Of a stretch of DNA of 64,000 nt, positions 1 to 9,300 are shown piece after piece. Position 1 is the stretch's first letter, and every line of letters starts with the position of its first letter. Both the position numbers and the translations under genes were made by a program. The notes beneath the pieces were generated by a model, which did no database searches, was not told where the DNA came from, and saw only the letters and a list, made by a program, of their open reading frames with translations. The stretch lies in contig NZ_LIRF01000007.1 in the NCBI RefSeq assembly GCF_001297705.1, positions 372,001 through 436,000 of the forward strand. Direction: 5' to 3'. The DNA is from Chryseobacterium sp. ERMR1:04. Its GTDB lineage: Bacteria > Bacteroidota > Bacteroidia > Flavobacteriales > Weeksellaceae.

Positions 1-544
1 GTTCACTAAAGTTAATGGGGTATATAAAGGAGGTGTTTTTGGAAAATTAAATGATCCCTATACAGACTATTCTCAATTAAGTACTTATTTTAGGTCTTCA
101 ACTAAAGCATCTAATTTATTAAGTTATGCAGAGGTTGCTTTTCTAAAAGCCGAAGCAGCTGCTAGAGAATATTCAGCAGGGGGAACAGCAGTTACTCTTT
201 ATAATACTGCTATTACAGCATCAATGAATGAGAATGGGGTGAGCACTAGCAACACAGTTGCCTATTTAGCTGCGCATCCTTATAATGCTGCTAATTGGAA
301 ACAGTCTATTGGAACACAAGCATGGATAGCCCTATTTAATAAAGGTTTTGCAAGTTGGAATTTTACAAGACGTTTAGATAATCCAACGCTTGTTAACCCA
401 CCAACATCTAATCTACCTTCGGTACCTTATAGAATGCCTTATTCTGATCAGGAATATGTATTGAATGGAGCTAATGTAAATGCAGCTGCAACAAAAATTG
501 GAGGCGATAAAGCAACAATAAAACTGTTCTGGGATAAAAACTAA
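1..544 (+). CDS. SusD/RagB family outer-membrane lipoprotein, 3' end only
   Basis: The reading frame is open from base 2 of the window to a TAA at 542-544, so the N-terminal part, including any lipoprotein signal, lies outside. The visible 180 residues contain the helix typical of SusD-like proteins (LLSYAEVAFLKAEAAAR, about residues 40-56), a Trp-rich WKQSIGTQAWIALF segment and a C-terminal FWDKN. SusD-like proteins sit on the cell surface, bind glycans or peptides and act as a lid on a TonB-dependent SusC porin. The partner susC would be expected upstream of the window. The substrate cannot be told from this fragment. A good terminator follows 26 bases after the stop, so this is the last gene of its operon. 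Confidence 0.85.
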   Translation, partial: FTKVNGVYKGGVFGKLNDPYTDYSQLSTYFRSSTKASNLLSYAEVAFLKAEAAAREYSAGGTAVTLYNTAITASMNENGVSTSNTVAYLAAHPYNAANWKQSIGTQAWIALFNKGFASWNFTRRLDNPTLVNPPTSNLPSVPYRMPYSDQEYVLNGANVNAAATKIGGDKATIKLFWDKN

Positions 545-570
545 ATAATTTTTAAATCTTATCATATAAA

Positions 571-590
571 CCGCCTTCGGGCGGTTTTTT
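571..590 (+). terminator. Intrinsic terminator after the SusD gene
   Basis: A 5-bp GC stem (ccgcc/ggcgg) closes a ttcg tetraloop and is followed by six T. It separates the SusD gene from the downstream peptide gene. Confidence 0.85.
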
Positions 591-635
591 ACAATCATTT
601 ACCAACTAATTATTACATTTATAAAATGTTTTTAT

Positions 636-643
636 TATATTTG
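636..643 (+). promoter_or_regulatory. Bacteroidota -7 box before the GG-leader peptide gene
   Basis: TATATTTG matches the Bacteroidota TAnnTTTG -7 consensus and lies 25 bases before the ATG at 669. No clear -33 TTG is seen at the usual spacing. Confidence 0.5.
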
Positions 644-668
644 GTTAACCACTAATAACAAAATATTT

Positions 669-803
669 ATGAAAAATTTAAAAGCACTTTCTAAAAAAGA
701 CCTTAAAAAAATTCAAGGTGGGCAGGCTCCTTTATGTTGCTTAAGCTGGGACCCTATATTGAAAGATTGCAGAAGATGGGACGGCAATTGTCTTAATCCT
801 TAA
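669..803 (+). CDS. GG-leader bacteriocin-like peptide (44 aa)
   Basis: A 44-residue ORF. The first 18 residues form a typical Bacteroidota double-glycine leader: MKNLKALSKKDLKKIQGG, an amphipathic Lys/Leu-rich helix ending in GG. Cleavage after GG would release a 26-residue core rich in Trp and Cys (Cys at 23, 24, 33 and 41). Such leaders are normally removed and the core exported by ABC transporters carrying a C39 peptidase. No C39 domain is encoded in this window; the only ABC exporter, near 58-60 kb, lacks one. The gene stands alone with its own -7 box and its own terminator, so it is a monocistronic unit. Mature function (bacteriocin, signal or other) is unknown. Four cysteines permit two disulfides or a thioether-type modification, which is inference only. 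Confidence 0.75.
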   Translation: MKNLKALSKKDLKKIQGGQAPLCCLSWDPILKDCRRWDGNCLNP

Positions 804-813
804 CAACTTTTAA

Positions 814-839
814 AAGACTTCGTTTACGAAGTCTTTTTT
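814..839 (+). terminator. Intrinsic terminator after the GG-leader peptide gene
   Basis: A perfect 9-bp stem (aagacttcg/cgaagtctt, 814-822 and 827-835) with a ttta loop runs into T residues to 839. It starts 10 bases after the peptide stop codon. Confidence 0.85.
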
Positions 840-846
840 ATTTCAC

Positions 847-854
847 TAAATTTG
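847..854 (+). promoter_or_regulatory. Bacteroidota -7 box, probable argS promoter
   Basis: TAAATTTG fits TAnnTTTG and sits 64 bases before the argS ATG, just after the preceding terminator. Confidence 0.5.
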
Positions 855-918
855 TACTTCAAAATTTTGAGACGAAATACGGCTATTTTATACAGCCATG
901 AAAAAATAAATAGGACAC

Positions 919-3012
919 ATGAATATTAAAGATATAATAGAAGGGAAACTTTCAGAGATTATTTTAAATGTATATCAGTTAAAAGACATCAAGCTGGAAG
1001 TTCAGGAAAATAAAACTGAATTTGAAGGCGATTTTACAATTGTTACTTTTCCATTGGTAAAGCAGTTGAAGAAAAATCCTGAAAGTATTGGTGTTGAGCT
1101 GGGGGATGCTTTAACAACACAAACAGAATTATTGGAAAGTTTTAATGTGGTTAAAGGGTTCCTTAATGTTAAAGTTAAAAATCAATTCTTTGTAGATCAA
1201 TTTAGATCGGTAACAGAAGGTTTCTCAACAATAGAAAAGAAGGATGCTACGGTAATGGTAGAATATTCTTCTCCAAATACCAATAAGCCTTTGCACTTAG
1301 GGCACGTAAGAAATAATTTATTAGGTTTTTCTGTTGCTCAGATTCTTAAGGAAGCTGGATATGATGTGATTAAGTCTCAAATTATCAACGATAGAGGAAT
1401 TCATATTTGTAAGTCGATGTTGGCTTGGGAGAAGTTTGGTAAGGGAGAGACTCCTGAGGCTACCCATACAAAAGGCGATCATTTTGTTGGAAAATATTAT
1501 GTGGAATTTGATAAGGAATTAAAAAGACAGACAAATATTATTTTTAATGATTTTAGAATAAATAAGTTTGACAATTTTGATACAAGTAAAAAAGCAGAAG
1601 TTCAAGCTTTAAATGAAAAAATTGATCTTCTTGATAGTAAGAAAAAGGAATTGCTTAATACTGTAAATTTTGAGGAGCTATCAATATTACATGAGCAATT
1701 TAAAAATCAACTTGAAATCAGCTTAGATGATAATTTATTAATTGCTGGAGTTCCAAAAAGAGTAGAGGAAAATATTTCAGATGAAGCCGAATTGGAATTA
1801 GTAAAAAAAGAATCAAAAATATTTATCAATTTATTTAAAGATGTATTAGATGTTGAAGATAAGCTTGAGATCGAAAAATCAAATCTAAAAGAAATTTGTA
1901 AACCAGCTTCTGAAATTATGAAAGAAGCTCAGCAAATGCTTTTAGATTGGGAGAAAGGCGATGAAAAGGTAAGAAATCTTTGGAATGAAATGAACTCTTG
2001 GGTGTATGAAGGTTTTAGTGAAACATACAAAAGATTAGGCGTTGATTTCGATCAGGTTCAGTATGAAAGCAATACCTATATTTTAGGGAAAGACCTTATT
2101 CAGGATGGTTTGGAAAAAGGAGTATTGTACCAAAAAGAAGATGGTTCTGTTTGGTGTGATTTGACGGATGAAGGGTTAGATCATAAACTATTGTTGCGTT
2201 CAGACGGAACCTCGGTGTATATGACACAGGATTTAGGAACGGCAGTAGAACGTTTCAAACAAAATAATATCCAGAAATTAATTTATACCGTAGGAAACGA
2301 GCAGGATTATCACTTCCAAGTTTTATTTAAGGTGTTAGGTAAACTAGGATTTGCTTGGGCAGACCAATTATTTCACCTGTCTTACGGAATGGTGGAACTT
2401 CCCAATGGAAAAATGAAATCTCGTGAAGGAACGGTTGTAGATGCAGATGAGTTAATGCAGGAAATGTATGACACAGCAGAAGCAAAAGCAAAAGAAATTG
2501 GAAGACTTGAAGAGCTTGCAGAAGAAGAGAGAAAAGCTTCTTATGAAACCATAGGGATGGGCGCGTTGAAATATTTCATGCTTAAGGTTGATCCTAAAAA
2601 GAAGATGTTATTTAATCCGGAAGAAAGTATCGAGTTTAACGGAAATACAGGACCGTTTATTCAATATACTTATGCGCGTATTCAGTCTTTATTGGCAAAA
2701 GCGAACTATGAATATCAAGAAGTTGTTGCTGTAGATGCCAACCAATTTGAAAAAGAATTGATTGTATTATTGGCTAACTATAAAAACATAGTAGAAAAAG
2801 CAGCGGAGGCATTAAGCCCTGCATTGGTTGCTAATTATGTATATGATTTGGTGAAATCTTATAATTCATTCTATCAAAATCAAAGCACTCCGATTTTAAA
2901 ACTGGAGGATGAAAATCTAAGACAATTCCGTTTGAATCTATCAGATTTATCGGCAAAAACAATACAAAAATCATTAGGATTACTGGGAATAGGAACGGTA
3001 AACAGAATGTAA
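919..3012 (+). CDS. argS: Arginyl-tRNA synthetase with a large internal insertion
   Basis: Class I arginyl-tRNA synthetase, which charges tRNA-Arg with arginine in the cytoplasm. Visible parts in order: N-terminal tRNA-recognition domain (about 1-105), HIGH signature as HLGHVRNN (about 126-133) preceded by SSPNTNKP, the motif ESNTYILGKD (about 383-392), a KMSKS-like GKMKSREGT (about 497-505), and the C-terminal anticodon-binding DALR-type helical domain. The protein is 697 aa whereas bacterial ArgRS is usually about 550-600. The excess lies between YVEFDKELK (about 194-202) and KEAQQMLLDWEKGD (about 335-348): some 130 residues that are Lys/Glu-rich, very AT-rich in DNA and predicted helical, where relatives have a short acidic linker. 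The reading frame stays open and both halves are intact, so the enzyme is probably active. Confidence 0.95.
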   Translation: MNIKDIIEGKLSEIILNVYQLKDIKLEVQENKTEFEGDFTIVTFPLVKQLKKNPESIGVELGDALTTQTELLESFNVVKGFLNVKVKNQFFVDQFRSVTEGFSTIEKKDATVMVEYSSPNTNKPLHLGHVRNNLLGFSVAQILKEAGYDVIKSQIINDRGIHICKSMLAWEKFGKGETPEATHTKGDHFVGKYYVEFDKELKRQTNIIFNDFRINKFDNFDTSKKAEVQALNEKIDLLDSKKKELLNTVNFEELSILHEQFKNQLEISLDDNLLIAGVPKRVEENISDEAELELVKKESKIFINLFKDVLDVEDKLEIEKSNLKEICKPASEIMKEAQQMLLDWEKGDEKVRNLWNEMNSWVYEGFSETYKRLGVDFDQVQYESNTYILGKDLIQDGLEKGVLYQKEDGSVWCDLTDEGLDHKLLLRSDGTSVYMTQDLGTAVERFKQNNIQKLIYTVGNEQDYHFQVLFKVLGKLGFAWADQLFHLSYGMVELPNGKMKSREGTVVDADELMQEMYDTAEAKAKEIGRLEELAEEERKASYETIGMGALKYFMLKVDPKKKMLFNPEESIEFNGNTGPFIQYTYARIQSLLAKANYEYQEVVAVDANQFEKELIVLLANYKNIVEKAAEALSPALVANYVYDLVKSYNSFYQNQSTPILKLEDENLRQFRLNLSDLSAKTIQKSLGLLGIGTVNRM

Positions 3013-3020
3013 AAAATGAA

Positions 3021-3050
3021 AGCCTCTTGAAAATATCAAGAGGCTTTTTT
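3021..3050. terminator. Bidirectional terminator between argS and the YihY gene
   Basis: A 10-bp stem (agcctcttga/tcaagaggct) with an aaata loop, T-run on the right and A-run on the left, lies between two convergent genes and can serve both. Confidence 0.8.
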
Positions 3051-3064
3051 ATAGATTTAAAAAA

Positions 3065-3994
3065 TCAGACTTCAGGATTCTGATCTTTATTTTTTTCTTC
3101 ATAGAGTTTTGCGGCACTCCATTTGGCATGTTTTGAAGGAATAATTTTATATCCTTTCTTATAAGTATATACCTTGGTAAATTCGGCTCCGAAGAAGACA
3201 AGCATACAGGAATAATTAATCCACATCATAATTAATATTACGGTTCCTGCGGTTCCAAAAGCGGAAGTAGGTTTGAAGTTTCCGAAATAAAGACTCAATA
3301 AAAATTTACCTAATGTAAATAATAGGGTGGTTAAAAAAGCACCTTTCCAAACAGGTCTCCAGCTGATTTGTACATCAGGAAGAAATTTAAACATTAATGC
3401 AAACAACAGCATGACAAGCCCAAAACCGATTCCAAAATTCACCAACTCTACGAGTAAATAAGTTTCAAATCCGAAATATTTAGTAATGATCCCATTGAAA
3501 ACACTGATCAATGAAGATAAGATCATGGTGATCATTAATAAAAAGCCGATCATAAGAATCATTCCTAATGAATTGGCTCTGTCTAATAAAAATTTAATTA
3601 ACGCTTTTTTAGGAGCAGACTGTACGTCCCAAAGGCTGTTCAGGGAATGTTGAAGTTGGAAAAATAGGGTAGTGGAACCAAAAACCAAAGATCCTATTCC
3701 CACAATTTTCATGAAAATATTTTGTTTGTCGATCAAAGCTCCGGCAATCATACTTTCTACACTCTTGGAGACTTCAGCTCCCATGATGCCGCTGATTTGA
3801 TGACTAATCTCTCCACGAATAGCTTCTTCACCGAAAAAATTACCTGCGATCCAAATAATAATAATCAATAAACCTGGAATGGAAAATATAGCATAATAGG
3901 CAAGACTCGCAGAATCTCTTGATGCGTTGGAGCTACTCCATTCATTGAAAGTTTCTTTTAAAACTTCCCAGAAAAATTTTGCGTTTTTTACCAT
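3065..3994 (-). CDS. YihY/virulence factor BrkB family membrane protein
   Basis: A 309-residue inner-membrane protein of the YihY/BrkB family. The N-terminal signature is visible (ASLAYYAIFSIPGLLIIIIW, about 30-49), followed by about five more hydrophobic segments, a GSTTLFFQLQ.SLN.LW motif (about 105-122) typical of the family, and a Lys-rich cytoplasmic tail. The family was once annotated as ribonuclease BN, which is wrong; the actual biochemical role is unsettled. The gene is convergent with argS and has the same orientation as the downstream-numbered tamL gene, 40 bases from it. Full length. Confidence 0.9.
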   Translation of the reverse strand: MVKNAKFFWEVLKETFNEWSSSNASRDSASLAYYAIFSIPGLLIIIIWIAGNFFGEEAIRGEISHQISGIMGAEVSKSVESMIAGALIDKQNIFMKIVGIGSLVFGSTTLFFQLQHSLNSLWDVQSAPKKALIKFLLDRANSLGMILMIGFLLMITMILSSLISVFNGIITKYFGFETYLLVELVNFGIGFGLVMLLFALMFKFLPDVQISWRPVWKGAFLTTLLFTLGKFLLSLYFGNFKPTSAFGTAGTVILIMMWINYSCMLVFFGAEFTKVYTYKKGYKIIPSKHAKWSAAKLYEEKNKDQNPEV

Positions 3995-4034
3995 ACAATT
4001 GTGTTTAAATAAATCAATATTAAAAATCAGAAAT

Positions 4035-6359
4035 TTAAAAAGGATATCCGATTGCTATATTCAGAATAAGATTGTCTTTTCTCCAAGCTGCATTTCCGAA
4101 ATCGATTTCGTTAAATGTCCATCGGTCTCCTTTTGGATAATAAGGAATTCTCAATGGCATAGCCAGATCTAATCTTAAAATCAGAATAGAGAAATCAAGT
4201 CTTAGACCAACTCCGGCTCCCACAGCAATTTCGTTTAAGAAATTTTTTGAGAATTTAGCTCCCGGTCTATCGGGATCATCGTGCATTAGCCAGACATTTC
4301 CGGCATCAACAAAAGCGGCTACATTCAAAAATTTATAAAGATTAGCACGGTATTCAGCATTTAATTCTAACTTAATATCTCCTGATTGATCAAGTATGAA
4401 ATTAGGATCTTGAGTTCGAGGATCATAACTTCCTGGACCGAATGTTCTGGCACGAAAAGCACGAATACTATTACTTCCTCCTGAGAAAAACTGTTTAGAA
4501 AAAGGGATAAATTCTGAATTTCCATACGGATAGGCAACGCCTCCAATAAATCTAGTTGCAAATGAACTTTTCTCAGTGAATTTATGGTAGAATCTTACGT
4601 CATTTTCAATTTTAGCATATTGACTGAATGGAATTCCGAAAATTTCTTTTTGCTTATCTTTTTTGGCATTAGCACCGGTTACCAAACCAGTAATATTTCC
4701 TGCCAGATCCAAGGTACCTTTATAGTAAAATGTATTGGTTCTCGGAAGCATGGTATTGGTGTAGGTATAGCTATAAGTAGGTCCGAAAATAAGTTGTTCC
4801 TCAACTACTCTTAGTGCAGCAGGAGTTGTCGCTTGTGCATAAAATGCCTCGGTCACATTCGCAGGAGAAACTAAAGTAATATCCATTACCTTTAGCTCAT
4901 GTTCTTTTTTGGCATTCTCTTTCCAGACATATCCGAATGATGCATTAAAATTATTGAGTTTATAATATTCTGTACGGTTCAGTAATTCGTATCCCAATGT
5001 TATATTCGTTCGTGGAACAAAGGCACTTGAAGAATTGAAACGGAAAGGCGCTACAATTCTTGGGATAGAAAGTTGCACATTGGCTCCCGCACGGAAAATA
5101 TTTTTTGCATTTTCCTGACCTCCCATTTGTACGTCAAAGGCACCGTACACAGCTGCTTTAAACTGCTCAGCTCCTTTAAAGAAGTTTCTATGCGTCCAGT
5201 TGAGGTTCAATTCACTACCTGCGTAATTTGCAGAGTTGGTTCTTCCTAAAGCTTCCAGTCTTAGAGATTGAATTTGCCTTGGGGTCAGTAAATAATAGGC
5301 ATCAAATTTATGATTTAAAGAGTCTGAAAGAACAAATTCATTTTTTACAAATTTGAAAACACCCAAACTAATCAATCGGTTTAGAGATAAATTGTGATTG
5401 GAACGGTTGTACAGATCTCCTTTCTTAAAGTATAATGCTCTGTCGAAAATCTTTTGCTTAAATTTATGTTGAGGATCGATGACGTAGATATTGTCATAGG
5501 CATATTTTGAAAGTGAATCTACATCCATTGGAACTTTATATTTCCCTTGCTTTACATCCTGAATATTGTAAGTAGGGAAAACAATAACATTATTAATGGT
5601 GAATTGTTCGGTCGCAAGATCTGGCGTGTCTTCTTTTAGTTTTACATTCAATTCAACTTTATGCCCTTTGCTCACGGTACTGTCTGCCTGAACAATAATA
5701 TTATCCGGACTGAAATAATAAAAACCTCTTTCTTTTAAGCCCGTATCAATACGGTCTCTTTCACTTTTAATAACATCAAGATCAAATGGATTTCCAGATT
5801 TTAAGAATGTTTTATCCGTAAAAGTTTGAATTTCTTTATTGATAAGAGAAGAATCTTTTTGAAACTTTACATTGCTGATTAAATATCTTGCGCCCGGTCT
5901 CAGCTTATAAATTACCTGTGCTTTTTTATTTTTAGAAACGGTATCGTATGTTGCTTTTGCATTAAAATATCCTTTGTTTTCAGAATAATTTTCAATGATT
6001 TTTTTGTTGAATTCACGATCTACATCTCCTAATAAAACAGGTTTTTCGCCTATCTTATATTTCAACCAATAATTAAAACCTTTGTCTTTTTTTGGTTCTT
6101 TGGCTATGTTATAAAAATATAATTTGGGACGTAATCCTAAGATGGTTGAGTTAGGTTTAGGAACCAAATTCTCTTCCAAAGCAGCTTGAAGTTCATTTTT
6201 ATCTTTTTTGGAGATCGTATCATTTTCTATTTTTACTGCTCCGCCGGTGTAAAGCATTTGCCCTTCCTTCAGAAACTTTGTATTACTACACGAAAGAGTA
6301 ACCGCAGCAAATCCCGAAGCGAGCAAATATTTATAATATCTATTCAATTTACTTTTCAT
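4035..6359 (-). CDS. tamL: TamL: lipoprotein BamA/TamA-family outer membrane protein
   Basis: A 774-residue Omp85 protein. The N-terminus has a signal with a lipobox-like TLSC (Cys about 24), followed by SNTKFLKEG, the form typical of the lipidated TamA variant of Bacteroidota. The middle holds POTRA-like repeats, and the C-terminal half is the 16-stranded barrel, with the conserved RGF-like region (FSGGSNSIRAFRARTFGPG) and a terminal aromatic GYPF. The gene starts inside the stop codon of tamB (TAATG, sharing one base), so translation is probably coupled. With TamB it should form the translocation and assembly module moving lipids or outer membrane proteins across the periplasm. This is one of several Omp85 paralogues expected in such a genome; it is not the essential BamA. 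Confidence 0.9.
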   Translation of the reverse strand: MKSKLNRYYKYLLASGFAAVTLSCSNTKFLKEGQMLYTGGAVKIENDTISKKDKNELQAALEENLVPKPNSTILGLRPKLYFYNIAKEPKKDKGFNYWLKYKIGEKPVLLGDVDREFNKKIIENYSENKGYFNAKATYDTVSKNKKAQVIYKLRPGARYLISNVKFQKDSSLINKEIQTFTDKTFLKSGNPFDLDVIKSERDRIDTGLKERGFYYFSPDNIIVQADSTVSKGHKVELNVKLKEDTPDLATEQFTINNVIVFPTYNIQDVKQGKYKVPMDVDSLSKYAYDNIYVIDPQHKFKQKIFDRALYFKKGDLYNRSNHNLSLNRLISLGVFKFVKNEFVLSDSLNHKFDAYYLLTPRQIQSLRLEALGRTNSANYAGSELNLNWTHRNFFKGAEQFKAAVYGAFDVQMGGQENAKNIFRAGANVQLSIPRIVAPFRFNSSSAFVPRTNITLGYELLNRTEYYKLNNFNASFGYVWKENAKKEHELKVMDITLVSPANVTEAFYAQATTPAALRVVEEQLIFGPTYSYTYTNTMLPRTNTFYYKGTLDLAGNITGLVTGANAKKDKQKEIFGIPFSQYAKIENDVRFYHKFTEKSSFATRFIGGVAYPYGNSEFIPFSKQFFSGGSNSIRAFRARTFGPGSYDPRTQDPNFILDQSGDIKLELNAEYRANLYKFLNVAAFVDAGNVWLMHDDPDRPGAKFSKNFLNEIAVGAGVGLRLDFSILILRLDLAMPLRIPYYPKGDRWTFNEIDFGNAAWRKDNLILNIAIGYPF

Positions 6360-9300
6360 TATTTAAATTCTACCACTAGGTTATTCTTGTTTTCTTTTTT
6401 ACGTCTTTCCTTTTGATTTTTTTGGAAGATCTCACGGAATTTATCATAGTCTAAAGTGATCACAAAACCGACTCCTGTTTCTATAATCTGCCCTTGAAGG
6501 GTTACCTGATATTCATCTTTACGATAGGCACGAAGCATATATCTTCCGTCTTTTGAAAGGCTGTAATCTACCGTCACATTTCCTGCAATATTGGTAGTGT
6601 TTTCATTTTCACGGGCCTGACCTTCCAATGCGAAATTACTTCCCACCGAAACTTTTAGACGGTCATTCAGTAATCTTTTACTAACCCCTACATTAAGATC
6701 TGTTCTTGTATTTTTTTGTCCGCTTGAATAATCTTCAGATGAATTAAGTCCCAAATCGATATCAACTCCTTTGATTAAACCTGAGGCAAGATTGTTTAAT
6801 TGTTGAGACAAAAGGCTACTCACACTCTGTCTTGCCATTGTTTCACCTGATACTCCTGCACTTGATTTAAAAGGATTTTCTCCAATGAAACGATTAAGAA
6901 GAAGAAGGGCAAAAACTTGTTTATTTAATTCAGATTCTTCAGTTCTAAGCTGAGTAAGTTTTGCATTTACTAAATCTGTTACCGTTGATGATACTGCATT
7001 ATTTTTATCATCCGTAGTAATGTCAAAACTAATCTGGGGTTTTAAAAGTTCACCTTTCATTACTAATAGCGTATTGAAAGGTATTTTCTGTTTATATAGA
7101 TTTATTTCGCTATCACTCGTTATCTGTTGCTCAACAAGATCAATAGGGGCTGCACTTGTTTTATAAACGGCCGTAATATCCATAATTCCTGAGGTAGGCT
7201 CTCCTGTCCAGGTAATCGTACTTCCTTTTTGGATGTCGAATTTACGTTTCAGAAGACTTACAGAAAGTTCATAAGCTCCTTTTTCTACTTCATAAACGCC
7301 GACAAGCGTCATTTTTCCTGATGGATCAACTCCTCCTGTTAATTCTGCCTCTCCCTGAAGTTTTACAAAATCACCATTCGCTTTATCAATGATAATCGAC
7401 ATTTTAGCTTCTTTGCTTACTTCAATATTCACACTTACATCCATCCCTTTGATGCGGTTTTGGGCTTTCAGAGAATCTGTTTTTATGGTTTTGTTTAAGA
7501 CCACCTGATCCTGATCAATAAACTCTACAATCCCATCTCTTTCCTGTAATGACGGACTGGTTTGCGGAAGAACAAAAGAGAAATCGGTATTATCAGAAAC
7601 GGCTAATGTTCCGTCTACTTTTGGAAGGTCTAAGTTTCCTCTAATATGTAATGCAGCATCAATCGCCAGAATTCCATACATCATGGCATCATTGGATTTT
7701 TCTGAGTTTACTACTTTGAATTTCTTCGCATTTAAATCAAGATTGAAGGCATAATCTTTATAATTTTGAGTAAGAACTTCTCCGTTAATCACAAGAGCAT
7801 TTCCGTCCTTATCATTTATTTTAAACTTATCAAATTCAATTCCTCTGCTCGTAAAGTCGATCTGATCATTTAATTTTCTGAAATCACTTCCTGTTTTTGC
7901 AATCTCTAAACCAACGTCATTGAATTTTACTTTTCCTAAAATATTAGGTTTGTCTGTATTTCCTGTAATTTTCAGATTTCCTGAAAGGTATCCTTCAGTA
8001 TTGGTAATGGAATTCATAGAGAATCCTTGTACAGATTTCATTTGAAGCTTATTGATGGCCATATTCAGATCAAATGTGCTTGAAGACGTATTGTAGTCTC
8101 CCAAGATGGTCACATCGTTATTATTTCCGGAAAGGGCAATGTCAGCATTTAAAAGATTCGGTGAGGTATTGTTGACTTTCACTGCAAGATTTCCAATCGC
8201 ATTTCCGTACACAAACAAATCTGAAACAGTAAGATCTGACGTGAAGGTCATATTTTTTGTGAGATCTCGAAGCTGAGCCGTTCCATTGATGGTTCCTTTT
8301 GCTAAAACGGAATCTTTTTTAATGATCTCAGTAATGGTTTCTATTTTGAAATCTTTCAATGAAACATTTAAAGGACTGTTCGGAGATTGGGTTTCCGATT
8401 GCAGTAAAATTTCACTTCCTTTATGGGAAAGTCTGAAATTATCTGCTAAAATCCCTTTATCACTTATTTGAATCTTATTGCCTTCTCCAACGGTCCAGTC
8501 GCTGTAATTTAATTTTAAACCATTCGAGTTTAAGGACACTTCTGTAATGTCATTCAATGATTTTGCATTTCCGGCGATCAGGAACTGGGTGACATCTTTT
8601 TCGTCTTTTGTAGTGATGTTATAGTTGATGATATTGTTGGCAACATCTCCGTTGATATTCACTTTGTTTAAGGCTAAACTTGAACTTTTTAAAGCAGCTA
8701 CACTGAAATCATATTGCAAAGCCTGATTTTCATTGGTCACTTTTAATGCAGCATTTTCAATGGTATTTTCACCATACAGCAATTGTGGAATTTGTCCGTT
8801 GATTTCAATTTTTTGAGAATCAGCATCATAATTTCCAACTAAGTTGATCGTTTCAAAGCTTTTTAGATCCGGAACAAATTTTCTGATCAGATCATCATTT
8901 TTAATTTTAGCATTAAATGTAAAGTGTTGTCCTGCATCAATTTTTTGAGTCTTATCCGGTTTCTGAAACTGATAATATTGATTAATAGTTTGCGCTAAAG
9001 ATCCAAAGATCTGGGTAAGTTTATATTTTCCGTTTAATTCAACATCAGCAATCTGTGAGTTGAACATAATTTTTGTAGAATCATTGCTTGAAGAAGCTTT
9101 TAAATTAACTTCCTGAAGAGGGTATACTTCTTTTGTATCAGAGAAAGCAAAGTTTTGAAGATTTAAATATCCATTTAAATTATCAGGATCAAGACTGGTG
9201 AAATCTCCATCAATTTTTCCTCCGATGATCATTTGTTTATCATAGAAACCAAGCTTGTTTAAGTCTAGCTTAATAATCTCTCCGTTTACTTTTACCGTAG

